From positions 4,216,001 through 4,280,000 of the forward strand of contig NZ_CP163435.1 of assembly GCF_041051975.1 (NCBI RefSeq): 64,000 nt of DNA, read 5' to 3'. This stretch comes from Streptomyces sp. R21. GTDB lineage: Bacteria > Actinomycetota > Actinomycetes > Streptomycetales > Streptomycetaceae. The translations under genes and the position numbers were made by a program. Positions 1 to 7,535 of the stretch are shown here, piece by piece. The notes under the pieces were generated by a model. That model saw only the letters and a list, made by a program, of their open reading frames with translations, made no database searches and was not told the DNA's origin. Position 1 is the stretch's first letter; each line of letters starts with the position of its first letter.

Positions 1-2
1 GC

Positions 3-698
3 CTGGGCGGTCTGATCCCGGCTCTGGAGATCATCCTGGACGCGGTGGACACGACCTCGCGCGAGACCGGGCTCGGGATGCGGGTCCTGGTGGCCGCGAA
101 CCGGATGAAGCATCCGCTGGACGCGCGCACGCTGGCCCGGCTCGCCGTGCGGTACGCGGACCGGGGCATCGTCGGCTTCGGGCTCTCCAACGACGAGCGG
201 CGGGGCATGGCGCGGGACTTCGACCGGGCCTTCGCGATCGCGCGCGAGGGCGGGTTGCTGGCGGCGCCGCACGGTGGCGAACTGACCGGGCCGGCCTCCG
301 TGCGCGACTGCCTGGACGATCTGCATGCCTCGCGGATCGGGCACGGGGTGCGGGCTGCGGAGGATCCGCGGCTGTTGAAGCGGCTCGCGGAGCGGGGGGT
401 CACGTGTGAGGTCTGTCCGGCTTCGAACGTCGCGCTGGGCGTGTACGAGAAGCCGGAGGACGTTCCGCTGCGGACGTTGTTCGAGGCCGGCGTCCCGATG
501 GCCCTCGGCGCCGACGACCCCCTGCTCTTCGGCTCCCGTCTGGCCGCCCAGTACGACATCGCGCGCCGCCACCACGGCTTCTCGGACGCCGAACTGGCCG
601 AGCTGGCACGGCAGTCGGTACGGGCGTCGGCGGCACCGGAGGATGTCCGGCGGAAGCTGCTGTCGGGGATCGAGGACTGGCTGGGCGGGGGCGCCTGA
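3..698 (+). CDS. add: Adenosine deaminase, C-terminal part (5' end outside window)
   Basis: The frame is open from the left edge, so the gene begins outside the window. The protein matches the C-terminal part of the adenosine/AMP deaminase family, zinc TIM-barrel enzymes that hydrolyse adenosine to inosine and ammonia in purine salvage in the cytoplasm. The signatures are seen in order: PHGGE, carrying the catalytic Glu; RIGHG; CEVCPASN; and GADDPLLFG, which holds the metal-binding Asp pair. The family usually has about 340-380 residues, so roughly the C-terminal 230 are present. The gene converges on a TetR gene across a repeat-rich gap. Confidence 0.93.
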   Translation: MGGLIPALEIILDAVDTTSRETGLGMRVLVAANRMKHPLDARTLARLAVRYADRGIVGFGLSNDERRGMARDFDRAFAIAREGGLLAAPHGGELTGPASVRDCLDDLHASRIGHGVRAAEDPRLLKRLAERGVTCEVCPASNVALGVYEKPEDVPLRTLFEAGVPMALGADDPLLFGSRLAAQYDIARRHHGFSDAELAELARQSVRASAAPEDVRRKLLSGIEDWLGGGA

Positions 699-699
699 C

Positions 700-737
700 G
701 CTGGCGTGGGCGCCTGTCGCTGGCGTGGGCGCCTGTC
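700..737. repeat. Two tandem copies of a 19-bp unit
   Basis: The unit GCTGGCGTGGGCGCCTGTC occurs twice head to tail immediately after the add stop codon. The last codons of add contain a degenerate version (gggcgcctga), which suggests slippage duplication at the gene end. Confidence 0.85.
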
Positions 738-767
738 GCGGGGCGCCTGCTGTTCGGTGGGTGGGTC

Positions 768-886
768 GGGGCCGTGCCGGTACGTTCTGCCCGTCGCCGC
801 GTGGGCGTACTGCCCGGGGGCTGAATACGGCGAAACTTGGCGGGCGATCTGCTACGCGACGGGCAGGAACGTACCGGCACGGCCCC
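768..886. repeat. Long inverted repeat, about 30-nt arms
   Basis: The left arm (768-796) and right arm (857-886) are reverse complements except for one missing base in the left arm. The arm core includes GTGCCGGTACGTTC. They flank a spacer of about 60 bases that has no coding potential. The loop is long for a terminator, so this may be a small repeated palindromic element lying between convergent genes. Confidence 0.8.
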
Positions 887-962
887 TTCCGCCGTAGGGC
901 GACTGCGGGCCGTCCGTGGTAGCTGCCGGGTGGCTGGCGTAGCCGCTCTCCCTGCGGGCAAT

Positions 963-1030
963 CGTGCCGCTGGGGCGGCACGGGTGGGCGCAGGCGGCGC
1001 CTCGATAGCGCCGAGTTGCGCGACCCACCC
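963..1030. terminator. Two adjacent hairpins, possible bidirectional terminator
   Basis: A perfect 8-bp stem (CGTGCCGC / GCGGCACG, loop TGGG) lies at 963-982. It is followed by a longer imperfect stem whose ends are GGGTGGG (982-988) and CCCACCC (1024-1030). Placement between convergent genes fits termination from either side. Confidence 0.5.
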
Positions 1031-1129
1031 CCGCCCCGCACCCACGCCGGGTGACCATGCAAAGCAAGGGGCACCCGGGGTTTGCCCACCCACCCCGGGG
1101 CCGGCCGGGGAGCGAGGTCGGCGTGAGGG

Positions 1130-1759
1130 TCAGCTCAAGGGGTCGGTGGGGGAGATGCCGCGCAGGAGTGTGCGGGCCAGGGACGGGGCGAAGGTGTCCA
1201 GGGGTGGGGGCGTGCCCTTTTCCGAGGCGTCGTAGGCGAACGCGCGCTGCGCGCAGGCGCCGAGGAGCAGCGACGCGGCAGCGAAGGTGTCGGCGCCGGG
1301 GCTGATACGGCCGGCGGCCTGCTCAGCGCTGAGGTAGGCGTCGAGGGCACGGATCGGCATGTGAGGACCCATCCCCATCTGCCGCATGGCCTCGTCGTTG
1401 CGCCGCTTGAGCTGCGTCTCGGCGTACAAGGAGGCGGCGATCGGAAAACTCTGCTCATAGAAGAGGGCGGCCTGGCGGGCGACCTCCGTGAGGTTCTCCT
1501 CGACGCTGTGCTCCCCCGGCTCGGCCGTGAGCCTGCTCAGTAGCGGCCCCAGGCTGGGCAGCCGCTCCTTGAGGACGCTGACGAACAGCTCCTCCTTGCT
1601 GGTGAAGTACTTGTAGAGCGCGGCTTCGGAGCACCCCGCCGCCTTGGCGATCTCCTTGGTGGTGGCGCGGGCCAGCCCGACGGTGAGCATGAGCGTGTGT
1701 GCCGCGTCGAGGATGCGGCTCCGGGCCGGTTTCTGCTGCATGAGGCTCAAGGATTCCAT
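1130..1759 (-). CDS. TetR/AcrR family regulator
   Basis: The protein has 209 residues. Residues 14-60 form the helix-turn-helix domain typical of TetR, with the family pattern TTKEIAKAAGCSEAALYKYF. The rest is a helical ligand-binding and dimer domain. It lies divergent to an NAD(P)-binding oxidoreductase gene with 94 bases between the start codons. That gap contains two copies of a GTGAGTA/TACTCAC inverted repeat, so the protein probably represses both itself and the oxidoreductase. The ATG at 1759 is preceded by a GTGAGG ribosome-binding sequence. An internal ATG six codons later is a weaker alternative. The ligand is unknown. Confidence 0.88.
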   Translation of the reverse strand: MESLSLMQQKPARSRILDAAHTLMLTVGLARATTKEIAKAAGCSEAALYKYFTSKEELFVSVLKERLPSLGPLLSRLTAEPGEHSVEENLTEVARQAALFYEQSFPIAASLYAETQLKRRNDEAMRQMGMGPHMPIRALDAYLSAEQAAGRISPGADTFAAASLLLGACAQRAFAYDASEKGTPPPLDTFAPSLARTLLRGISPTDPLS

Positions 1760-1787
1760 GGCCTCACCATTCGGGCTTGACGGGTGG

Positions 1788-1803
1788 GTGAGTACTTACT
1801 CAC
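1788..1803. promoter_or_regulatory. Putative TetR operator O1
   Basis: A perfect inverted repeat, GTGAGTA-CT-TACTCAC, lies between the divergent tetR and oxidoreductase genes. Confidence 0.72.
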
Positions 1804-1819
1804 TCTAGAGGTAAGCAGG

Positions 1820-1835
1820 GTGAGTGAATACTCAC
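1820..1835. promoter_or_regulatory. Putative TetR operator O2
   Basis: This is a second copy of the same element, GTGAGTG-AA-TACTCAC, with one arm mismatch. Its centre is 32 bp from that of O1, about three helical turns. It ends 18 bp before the oxidoreductase start codon. Confidence 0.7.
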
Positions 1836-1853
1836 CCACCGAGGGGAGCAGCC

Positions 1854-2486
1854 ATGAAACTCACCGTTCTCGGTGCCACCGGAGGCATCGGCCAGGAGAT
1901 CGTCCGGCAGGCTCTGAAGTCGGGCCACCAGGTCACGGCCGTCGTACGGGATCCGGCGCGGCTGACCGTCACGGGCGCGGGCCTGGAGGTGTTCCGCTCG
2001 GACCTCCGGGACCCGGAGGCGCTGCGCCCCGCCGTCGCGGGCCGGGACGCGGTCCTCTCCGGGCTCGGCGCGCGCAGCCGCAAGGAAGCCGGGGTCGCCG
2101 CCCGGCTGACGCGCACGGTGCTGGGTGCCATGGAGGCGGCGGGAGCGCGGCGGCTGCTGGTGGTGAGCGCGGCCCCGGTCGGCCCCGACCCGGAGGGCTC
2201 GGCGTTCGTCGACCGGGCCGCACGGGGCCTGATCTCGGTGATCCTCAAGGACGTCTACGCGGACCTGGCCGAGATGGAGGGCGAACTGGCCCGCAGCGCG
2301 ACGGACTGGACGGCCGTGCGCCCGCCCCGGCTGCTGAACAAGCCTCTGACCGGCTCGTACCGGACGGCCGTCGGCACCTCCCCGCTCAAGGCCCGGACCG
2401 TCGGGCGCGCCGACGTGGCACACGCGATGCTGGCGATGATCGACGACCCGGCGACGGTGAAGCAGGCAGTGGGCGTGGCCTACTGA
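1854..2486 (+). CDS. NAD(P)-binding oxidoreductase (atypical SDR, NmrA-like)
   Basis: The protein has 210 residues. It opens with a Rossmann nucleotide-binding motif, GATGGIGQEIV, at residues 7-17, followed by VRDPARL. This is typical of small atypical short-chain dehydrogenases and NAD(P)H-binding epimerase-like proteins. The substrate cannot be told. The ATG at 1854 is preferred over an in-frame ATG at 1824 because a GAGGGGA ribosome-binding site sits 6 bases upstream and because the earlier start would overlap operator O2. The gene is divergent from tetR and is probably derepressed when the TetR ligand appears. Confidence 0.85.
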   Translation: MKLTVLGATGGIGQEIVRQALKSGHQVTAVVRDPARLTVTGAGLEVFRSDLRDPEALRPAVAGRDAVLSGLGARSRKEAGVAARLTRTVLGAMEAAGARRLLVVSAAPVGPDPEGSAFVDRAARGLISVILKDVYADLAEMEGELARSATDWTAVRPPRLLNKPLTGSYRTAVGTSPLKARTVGRADVAHAMLAMIDDPATVKQAVGVAY

Positions 2487-2524
2487 CGTACTTCAGTACA
2501 GAAGGACGTGCTTCAGTACAGAAG
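2485..2524. repeat. 20-bp tandem direct repeat at gene end
   Basis: GACGTRCTTCAGTACAGAAG is repeated twice without a gap, with one mismatch, starting within the oxidoreductase stop codon. The first copy contains the palindrome GTACTTCAGTAC. It lies between the convergent oxidoreductase and murB genes. Confidence 0.85.
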
Positions 2525-2531
2525 AGGGCGG

Positions 2532-3587
2532 CTAGAGCTGGACCCCGACCGTCACCGGCTCGTTGACCAGCGTGACTCCGAAGGCCTCGCGCACTCCGGC
2601 GACGACCTCGCGGGCCAGGGCCAGCAGGTCCTCGGTGGTGGCCTCGCCCCGGTTGGTGAGGGCCAGCGTGTGCTTGGTGGAGATCCGGGCGGGCCCCGTG
2701 CCGTAGCCCTTGGTGAAGCCGGACTTGTCGATCAGCCAGGCCGCGGAGGTCTTGGTGTGGCTGTCGCCCGCCGGGTACGCCGGAGGCATGGTCTCGGCGC
2801 CGAGCCGCTCCCGCACGCGCGCGTGGAACGCCGCGAACTCCTCGTCCGTGAGGATCGGGTTGGTGAAGAACGACCCAGCCGACCAGGTGTCGTGGTCCTC
2901 CGGGTCGAGCACCATGCCCTTGCCGGAGCGCAGCTTCAGGACGGTCTCGCGGGCGGCGGCGAGGGGCACGCGGTCGCCGGGTCCCACACCCAGGACGCGG
3001 GCGGTCTCGGCGTACTTGATCGGCGCGCTCAGCCCGGCGGCGTCCTCCAGCTCGAAGCGGACGCGCAGGACGACATAGCGCTCGGGGTCGGCCTTGAAGC
3101 GGCTGTGGCGGTACGAGAAGGCGCAGTCGGCGTTCGCCAGCGTGACAGTCTCGTGCGCCTTGCGGTCGTACGCGATCACTTCGGTGATCGTCGACGACAC
3201 TTCCTGGCCGTACGCGCCCACGTTCTGGATCGGGGTCGCGCCCGCGGAGCCGGGGATCCCGGCGAGGCACTCGATGCCCGCGAGCCCGGCCTCGACGGTG
3301 CGCGCGACCGCGTCGGTCCACACCTCACCGGCGGCCAGCTCCAGCTTCGTGCCGTCGAGCGCGAAGCCCCGCGTGGCGATGCGCAGGGCGGTTCCGGCGA
3401 AGCCCTTGTCGGCGATGACCAGGTTGGATCCGCCGCCGATGACCAGCAGCGGTGTACCCGCGGCGTCGGCCTCGCGGACGGCGGCGATCACCTCGGCGTC
3501 GGTCGTCGCGGTGATCAGACGGGCGGCGGGCCCGCCGAGCCGGAAGGTGGTCAGCGGGGCGAGCGGGGCATCGTGGAGTTCCTGCAC
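2532..3587 (-). CDS. murB: UDP-N-acetylmuramate dehydrogenase MurB
   Basis: MurB uses FAD and NADPH to reduce UDP-N-acetylenolpyruvylglucosamine to UDP-MurNAc, the second committed step of peptidoglycan precursor synthesis in the cytoplasm. FAD-binding signatures are clear: IGGGSNLVIADKGFAG and IPGSAGATPIQNVGAYGQE. They are followed by the C-terminal region with AGSFFTNP, where the Ser is the usual proton donor, and KGYGTGPARIS. The GTG at 3587 gives 351 residues, normal for actinobacteria. The frame stays open to an ATG at 3698, but that would include a strong terminator hairpin at 3650-3680 and an arginine/proline-rich leader, so the shorter start is chosen. Confidence 0.92.
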   Translation of the reverse strand: MQELHDAPLAPLTTFRLGGPAARLITATTDAEVIAAVREADAAGTPLLVIGGGSNLVIADKGFAGTALRIATRGFALDGTKLELAAGEVWTDAVARTVEAGLAGIECLAGIPGSAGATPIQNVGAYGQEVSSTITEVIAYDRKAHETVTLANADCAFSYRHSRFKADPERYVVLRVRFELEDAAGLSAPIKYAETARVLGVGPGDRVPLAAARETVLKLRSGKGMVLDPEDHDTWSAGSFFTNPILTDEEFAAFHARVRERLGAETMPPAYPAGDSHTKTSAAWLIDKSGFTKGYGTGPARISTKHTLALTNRGEATTEDLLALAREVVAGVREAFGVTLVNEPVTVGVQL

Positions 3588-3649
3588 GGGCTCAAGAGTA
3601 CGAGACGGCCGGGCGGGCCTTTGCCGGTTGGTTGCGGCTCGGGACACGC

Positions 3650-3680
3650 GTACGGCCCCGCCGGTGGGGCGGGGCCGTAC
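3650..3680 (-). terminator. Hairpin terminator of the small monooxygenase-like gene
   Basis: A perfect 13-bp stem, GTACGGCCCCGCC / GGCGGGGCCGTAC with a 5-base loop, lies 24 bases past the stop at 3705 and upstream of murB. Confidence 0.8.
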
Positions 3681-3704
3681 ATACGCCGTGTCGTTCAAGT
3701 CAGG

Positions 3705-4085
3705 TCAGGCCAGGTGCCGGAACGCCTCGGTCCAGTCGAGCGGAAGATCGTCGCTCTTCGCCGTCCAGGTGGCGAACTTCGCGTCGCTCATCTCAGCGGC
3801 CAGGCCCCGGGACGTGGGTGCGTGGGTGCCGGAGCGGGCGAAGGCCTTGAGCGCGGCCGGCGACTCCCAGGCGGACAGCGTCCAGAAGGTCCGCCGCAGC
3901 GGCTGCGCCTTCAGGGAGGCCCCGTACGCGCCGGGCGCCCTGCTCACCTGCCGCCACACCCCCGGCGTCCTGGCGAAGAACTTCAGTGCCCCCCAGAGCG
4001 TGCGGGTCTCGAAGCGGGAGGCGAAGACATGGACCTCGACGCCCTGCGGCGGCGTGTTCGGCACGGTCCAGGGGAGGGTGGGCAT
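3705..4085 (-). CDS. Small antibiotic-biosynthesis-monooxygenase-like (ABM/DUF3291-type) protein
   Basis: The protein has 126 residues. It resembles dimeric alpha-beta barrel proteins of the ABM/DUF3291 type, with a pattern of strands plus the stretch FWTLSAWESPAALKAF typical of that fold. Members include cofactor-free monooxygenases and stress proteins, but most have no known substrate. The ATG at 4085 is chosen because AGGAGC lies upstream at normal spacing. A longer frame starts at 4157 but its first 24 residues are shadow-like. A terminator follows the gene, so it is probably transcribed alone. Confidence 0.68.
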   Translation of the reverse strand: MPTLPWTVPNTPPQGVEVHVFASRFETRTLWGALKFFARTPGVWRQVSRAPGAYGASLKAQPLRRTFWTLSAWESPAALKAFARSGTHAPTSRGLAAEMSDAKFATWTAKSDDLPLDWTEAFRHLA

Positions 4086-4143
4086 GGTCGGGCTCCTTTG
4101 GCGAGTAAAGCGGCGGCGCTCGAAGTATGAGGGGCGATCAGGT

Positions 4144-5682
4144 TCAGCGGCCGACAATTTCGAGCTCGGGCACCGGGGTGGAGACGGCGGGCGCCGGAGT
4201 GGAGACGGCGACCTCCTGTTCCTGCTCCAGCTCGTCTGCCGCGCGCCGCCTCGCCGGGATGACCAGGGCGGCGATCCCTGCCAGGGCCACCACCGCGGAG
4301 CCCACCACGAGCGCGGGCTGCAGCCCGTCGACGAAGCTCTGCGCGGACTCGTAGCCGCCCTGTGCGGAGAAGATCGACCCCATCACCGCGATGCCGAGCG
4401 CGCCGCCGACCTCGCGCAGTGCGTTGTTGGCGCCGGAGGCGATGCCCTGCTCCTGCGGCCGGACGCTGGACATGACCAGGTTGGCGGCCGGGGCGAAGTA
4501 GAGCGCCATGCCGATACCGCTGATGATCAGGCCGGGCAGTTGGATGGCGTACGACGCGTCGACGGTGACCACGGAGGCCATGTAACCGAGGCCGACCGCC
4601 TGGAAGAACAGGCCGGTGGCGACGACCGGGCGGCCACCGATCCGGTCGGAGAGGATGCCGGCGATCGGCGCGACGAGCATCGGCATGCCGGTCCAGGGCA
4701 GCATCCGCAGTCCCGCCTCGGTGGGCGAGTAGCCGAGGACGCCCTGCATGTACTGGCTGAGCAGGAAGATCGACCCGAACATCCCGAGGAACATCAGCAG
4801 GCTCGCCGCATTGATCCCGGAGAAGGCGCGGGAGCGGAACAGCCGCATCGGGAGCATCGGGTTCTTGGCGCGGACGCTGTAGAGGACGAACCCGACGAGC
4901 AGCGCGGCTCCGGCGAACAGGCCGGTGAGGACGAGAGGGCTGGTCCAGCCGTCGGCGGGCCCCCGGACGAGGCCGTAGACGATCCCGAAGAGGCCGCCGC
5001 TGGCGAGCAGGGTGCCGGGGACGTCGAGCGGGGCGCCCGTGCCGTGCGACTCGGCGAGGCGCAGTCGGGCCAGGGGCAGCAGGGCCAGGCCGAGCGGAAC
5101 GTTCAGCCAGAAGATCCAGTGCCAGGACACGTGTTCGGTGAGGCTGCCGCCGATGAGGGGTCCTGAGGCGACCGCGAGGCCGTTCACGGCTCCCCATATC
5201 CCGTACGCCATCCCGCGCCGGGCGGCGGGAACCGCGGCCGTCAGCAGGGTCAGTGTCAGCGGCATCATGATCGCCGCGCCGACACCCTGCACCGCACGGG
5301 CGGCGATCAGCGAGTCGATGCCGGGTGCCATGGCCGCGGCGGCGGACGCGCCGGTGAAGACGGTGAGTCCGGCGAGGAAGAGCCGACGGCGGCCGAACCG
5401 GTCGCCGAGGGCCGCGCCGAACATCAGCAGTACGGCGAAGGTGAGCGTGTAGGCGCTCACGGTCCACTCCAGGTCGTCCAGCGCTCCCCCGAGGTCCTTG
5501 CGGATGGAGGGCAGAGCGGTGGTGACGACGAGGTTGTCGAGGGCCGCCATGAACCCGGCGACGCTGGTGATGACCAGAGCCCAGACGACTCCCCCGCGGC
5601 GCGGGGTCTGTTCGGCCTGTTGCTTCCCGTCGGCCTGTTCGGCCCGATCGGTCGGTGCGCTCTGCTCGGTCTGCTGTGACAT
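4144..5682 (-). CDS. DHA2-family MFS drug exporter (EmrB/QacA type)
   Basis: The protein has 512 residues and about 14 hydrophobic membrane segments. The MFS loop motif GDRFGRRR follows the second segment, and GPLIGGSL in segment 5 is the antiporter motif typical of drug/proton antiporters. The start of segment 1 reads AALDNLVVTTALPSI, the DHA2 signature in which the acidic residue couples to protons. It most likely exports hydrophobic drugs in exchange for protons across the cytoplasmic membrane. The gene lies downstream of a TetR gene on the same strand, and each has a copy of the same 20-bp operator upstream. The start is ATG with a short 5' leader. Confidence 0.9.
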   Translation of the reverse strand: MSQQTEQSAPTDRAEQADGKQQAEQTPRRGGVVWALVITSVAGFMAALDNLVVTTALPSIRKDLGGALDDLEWTVSAYTLTFAVLLMFGAALGDRFGRRRLFLAGLTVFTGASAAAAMAPGIDSLIAARAVQGVGAAIMMPLTLTLLTAAVPAARRGMAYGIWGAVNGLAVASGPLIGGSLTEHVSWHWIFWLNVPLGLALLPLARLRLAESHGTGAPLDVPGTLLASGGLFGIVYGLVRGPADGWTSPLVLTGLFAGAALLVGFVLYSVRAKNPMLPMRLFRSRAFSGINAASLLMFLGMFGSIFLLSQYMQGVLGYSPTEAGLRMLPWTGMPMLVAPIAGILSDRIGGRPVVATGLFFQAVGLGYMASVVTVDASYAIQLPGLIISGIGMALYFAPAANLVMSSVRPQEQGIASGANNALREVGGALGIAVMGSIFSAQGGYESAQSFVDGLQPALVVGSAVVALAGIAALVIPARRRAADELEQEQEVAVSTPAPAVSTPVPELEIVGR

Positions 5683-5712
5683 CGCTCCCCCAAAGAGCTT
5701 GTGATGATGCTG

Positions 5713-5732
5713 GTTAGTTATTGATGACTAAC
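5713..5732. promoter_or_regulatory. Putative TetR operator upstream of the MFS exporter gene
   Basis: The inverted repeat GTTAGT-N8-ACTAAC lies 31 bases before the exporter start. Read on the minus strand it shares the core TTAGTnnTCAATnACTAA with the site upstream of the tetR gene. Confidence 0.75.
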
Positions 5733-5801
5733 TTTCGCGATCATGAAAAGGCGCCGACTTCCGCCTTCGTTGCCCTGCTTCCACCTGCACTTCTACTGCT
5801 T

Positions 5802-6371
5802 CTACGCCTCCAGCCGACCCTTGGTCCGGGCCGAAGGATAGAGCCCTTCCCAAACCCTGTGCTCGGGCGGAAAACCCATGGCCACCAGACAGTTGATGAG
5901 CATTCCGTACGCCAGGAAGGTCGTCGTCTCGTTCATGTCGGCCCCGAGCGGCAGATGGACGGTGTCCCACAGCCGCATCCAGGCGGCCCGCACCGTCTCA
6001 CCCAGTTCGTGGTCCCCGGCCCCCTCGGCGGCCGCCACCGCGACGTACGTCTGCATCTGCATGAGGAGCCGCTCCGGCTCCTCGGCGATGACCTTGGTGT
6101 ACGCGTTGGCCATGGAATGAAGGGCCTCCGGGCCCTCCAGCCCTTCACCGGCCTCCTCGAAGGTGCGCCGGGTGTCCTCGATGCAGCGTTCCGCCGCCGC
6201 GAGGAAGATCGCCTTCTTGCTCGGGAAGAGCCGGAAGAGATACGGCTGCGAGACGCCGACGCGCTTGGCGATCGCCTCGGTGGACGTCCCGTAGTAGCCG
6301 CCGCGGGCGAACTCACTCGTCGCCGCGCGGATGACGCTCTCGCGCCTCTCCTCTGCGCTCATCCTGACCAT
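5802..6371 (-). CDS. TetR family regulator of the adjacent exporter
   Basis: The protein has 189 residues. The N-terminal helix-turn-helix spans about residues 10-56 and includes STEAIAKRVGVSQPYLFRLF, close to the usual TetR pattern. The remaining helical domain, about residues 60-180, should bind the inducer. The gene precedes the DHA2 exporter on the same strand with 119 bases between them. Matching palindromes lie in front of both genes, so it very likely represses itself and the pump. The GC content of the short promoter regions is low, as often seen at operators in this genus. Confidence 0.88.
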   Translation of the reverse strand: MVRMSAEERRESVIRAATSEFARGGYYGTSTEAIAKRVGVSQPYLFRLFPSKKAIFLAAAERCIEDTRRTFEEAGEGLEGPEALHSMANAYTKVIAEEPERLLMQMQTYVAVAAAEGAGDHELGETVRAAWMRLWDTVHLPLGADMNETTTFLAYGMLINCLVAMGFPPEHRVWEGLYPSARTKGRLEA

Positions 6372-6379
6372 GCGACTAA

Positions 6380-6399
6380 GTTAGTACTCAATCACTAAC
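6380..6399. promoter_or_regulatory. Putative TetR autoregulatory operator
   Basis: GTTAGT-ACTCAATC-ACTAAC lies 8 bases upstream of the tetR start. Its arms are identical to the site at 5713-5732 and the central TCAAT is shared when one site is reversed. Confidence 0.75.
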
Positions 6400-6439
6400 T
6401 ACGTCAAGAGGTGCAGCGGATGGCCTTCTGAGCGCATGC

Positions 6440-6473
6440 GTAAGGGGCGCCCGCCATTGCGAGCGCCCCTTAC
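6440..6473 (-). terminator. Terminator of the MaoC pair
   Basis: A perfect 11-bp stem, GTAAGGGGCGC / GCGCCCCTTAC with a 12-base loop, lies just past the stop of the second MaoC gene. Confidence 0.75.
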
Positions 6474-6483
6474 CCGGCCGTCA

Positions 6484-6912
6484 TCAGGCCAGTCGTACGA
6501 CCGCTCGCGACATGCCCAGGACCTTCTGGCCCGCGCTCATGGCAACGAGGTCGACGCGCACGGTGTCGTCGTCGAGCTTGGCGGCGACCTTGGCGCTGAC
6601 CTCGATGGTCGCGCCCTGGTCGTCGTTCGGGACCACGACGGGCTTGGTGAAGCGGACGCCGTACTCGACGACGGCGCCCGGGTCGCCGGCCCAGTCGGTG
6701 ACGACCCGGATCGCCTCGGCCATGGTGAACATGCCGTGCGCGATGACGTCGGGAAGGCCGACCTCGACCGCGAACTTCTCGTTCCAGTGGATCGGGTTGA
6801 AGTCCCCGGAGGCGCCCGCGTACTGGACGAGCGTGGCGCGGGTCACGGGGAAGGTCTGGGCGGGCAGCTCGGTGCCGACCTCGACGTCCGCATAAGAGAT
6901 CTTCGCCACCAT
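6484..6912 (-). CDS. MaoC-like dehydratase, subunit B type
   Basis: The protein has 142 residues and a single hot-dog domain. The hydratase signature region reads YAGASGDFNPIHWNEKFA, with the Asp and His expected at the active site, followed by GMFTM. With the upstream gene it resembles the two-protein (R)-specific hydratases of actinobacteria (mycobacterial HadA/HadB type), which hydrate or dehydrate enoyl-thioesters in fatty acid metabolism. The start ATG lies one base past the stop codon of the upstream partner gene, so the two are translationally coupled and probably form a heterodimer. Confidence 0.85.
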   Translation of the reverse strand: MVAKISYADVEVGTELPAQTFPVTRATLVQYAGASGDFNPIHWNEKFAVEVGLPDVIAHGMFTMAEAIRVVTDWAGDPGAVVEYGVRFTKPVVVPNDDQGATIEVSAKVAAKLDDDTVRVDLVAMSAGQKVLGMSRAVVRLA

Positions 6913-6913
6913 G

Positions 6914-7366
6914 TCAGCCCTCCTCCGCCGCACGCGCCACGAGCTTGGTGACGGCCGTCACCACGTGCTCACCGGCCTCGTCGTGGACCTCGCCCCGGAT
7001 GTCCAGGATGTCGTTGCCCGCCAGGGACTTGATCGTCTCGATGGTCGAGGTCACCGTGAGACGGTCGCCCGCGCGCACCGGCCGGCTGTAGGCGAACTTC
7101 TGGTCGCCGTGCACCACCCGGCTGTAGTCGAGGCCCAGTTGGGGGTCCTGGACGACCTGACCGGCCGCCTTGAACGTGATGGCGAACACAAACGTCGGCG
7201 GGGCGATCACATCGGCGTATCCGAGCGCCTTGGCGGCCTCCGGATCCGTGTACGCCGGGTTGGTGTCCCCCACGGCCTCGGCGAACTCGCGGATCTTCTC
7301 CCGGCCGACCTCGTAGGGGTCGGTGGGCGGGTAGGAACGCCCTACGAAGGACTGATCGAGCGCCAT
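6914..7366 (-). CDS. MaoC N-terminal-domain protein, subunit A type (HadA-like)
   Basis: The protein has 150 residues and belongs to the group with the MaoC dehydratase N-terminal hot-dog domain (FAS1-type region). It has the VGDTNPAYTDPEAA segment near residue 32 and FKAAGQVVQDPQLGLDY in the middle. Such proteins pair with a catalytic partner carrying the full D/H motif, here the next gene. The ATG at 7366 has an AGGAGGT ribosome-binding site. An upstream frame to 7471 is arginine-rich and is rejected. The pair lies directly downstream of rpmG, an arrangement I recall as conserved in Streptomyces. Confidence 0.83.
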   Translation of the reverse strand: MALDQSFVGRSYPPTDPYEVGREKIREFAEAVGDTNPAYTDPEAAKALGYADVIAPPTFVFAITFKAAGQVVQDPQLGLDYSRVVHGDQKFAYSRPVRAGDRLTVTSTIETIKSLAGNDILDIRGEVHDEAGEHVVTAVTKLVARAAEEG

Positions 7367-7491
7367 GGCTCGGCACCTCCTGGTTGTCTTCGCTGATGTC
7401 CCGGATCGCGCCGGGCCGCCGGATGCTCCGGCCGGGCATCGCGACCCGGCGCGGGACATGGCACGGAACATGACAGGGGCTCCAACGACGC

Positions 7492-7520
7492 GAGGCCGCC
7501 CCCACTAGGGGGACGGCCTC
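7492..7520 (-). terminator. Terminator of rpmG
   Basis: GAGGCCGCCCCC pairs with GGGGGaCGGCCTC around an ACTA loop. One base is bulged. It lies 15 bases after the rpmG stop on the minus strand. Confidence 0.75.
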
Positions 7521-7535
7521 GTGTACGAGCCTGAA

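Larger units (their letters stand above)
699..1129. other. Repeat-rich gap between convergent add and tetR genes
   Basis: No convincing gene is present in these 431 bases. The stretch holds a 19-bp tandem repeat, a long inverted repeat with near-perfect 30-nt arms, and two further hairpins. The open frames here have arginine/proline-rich shadow composition and no recognisable domain. Confidence 0.7.

Noticed and set aside
2386-3321. Long minus-strand frame within the murB region
   Set aside because: Arg/Gly/Pro-rich shadow of murB. The MurB frame has all family signatures.
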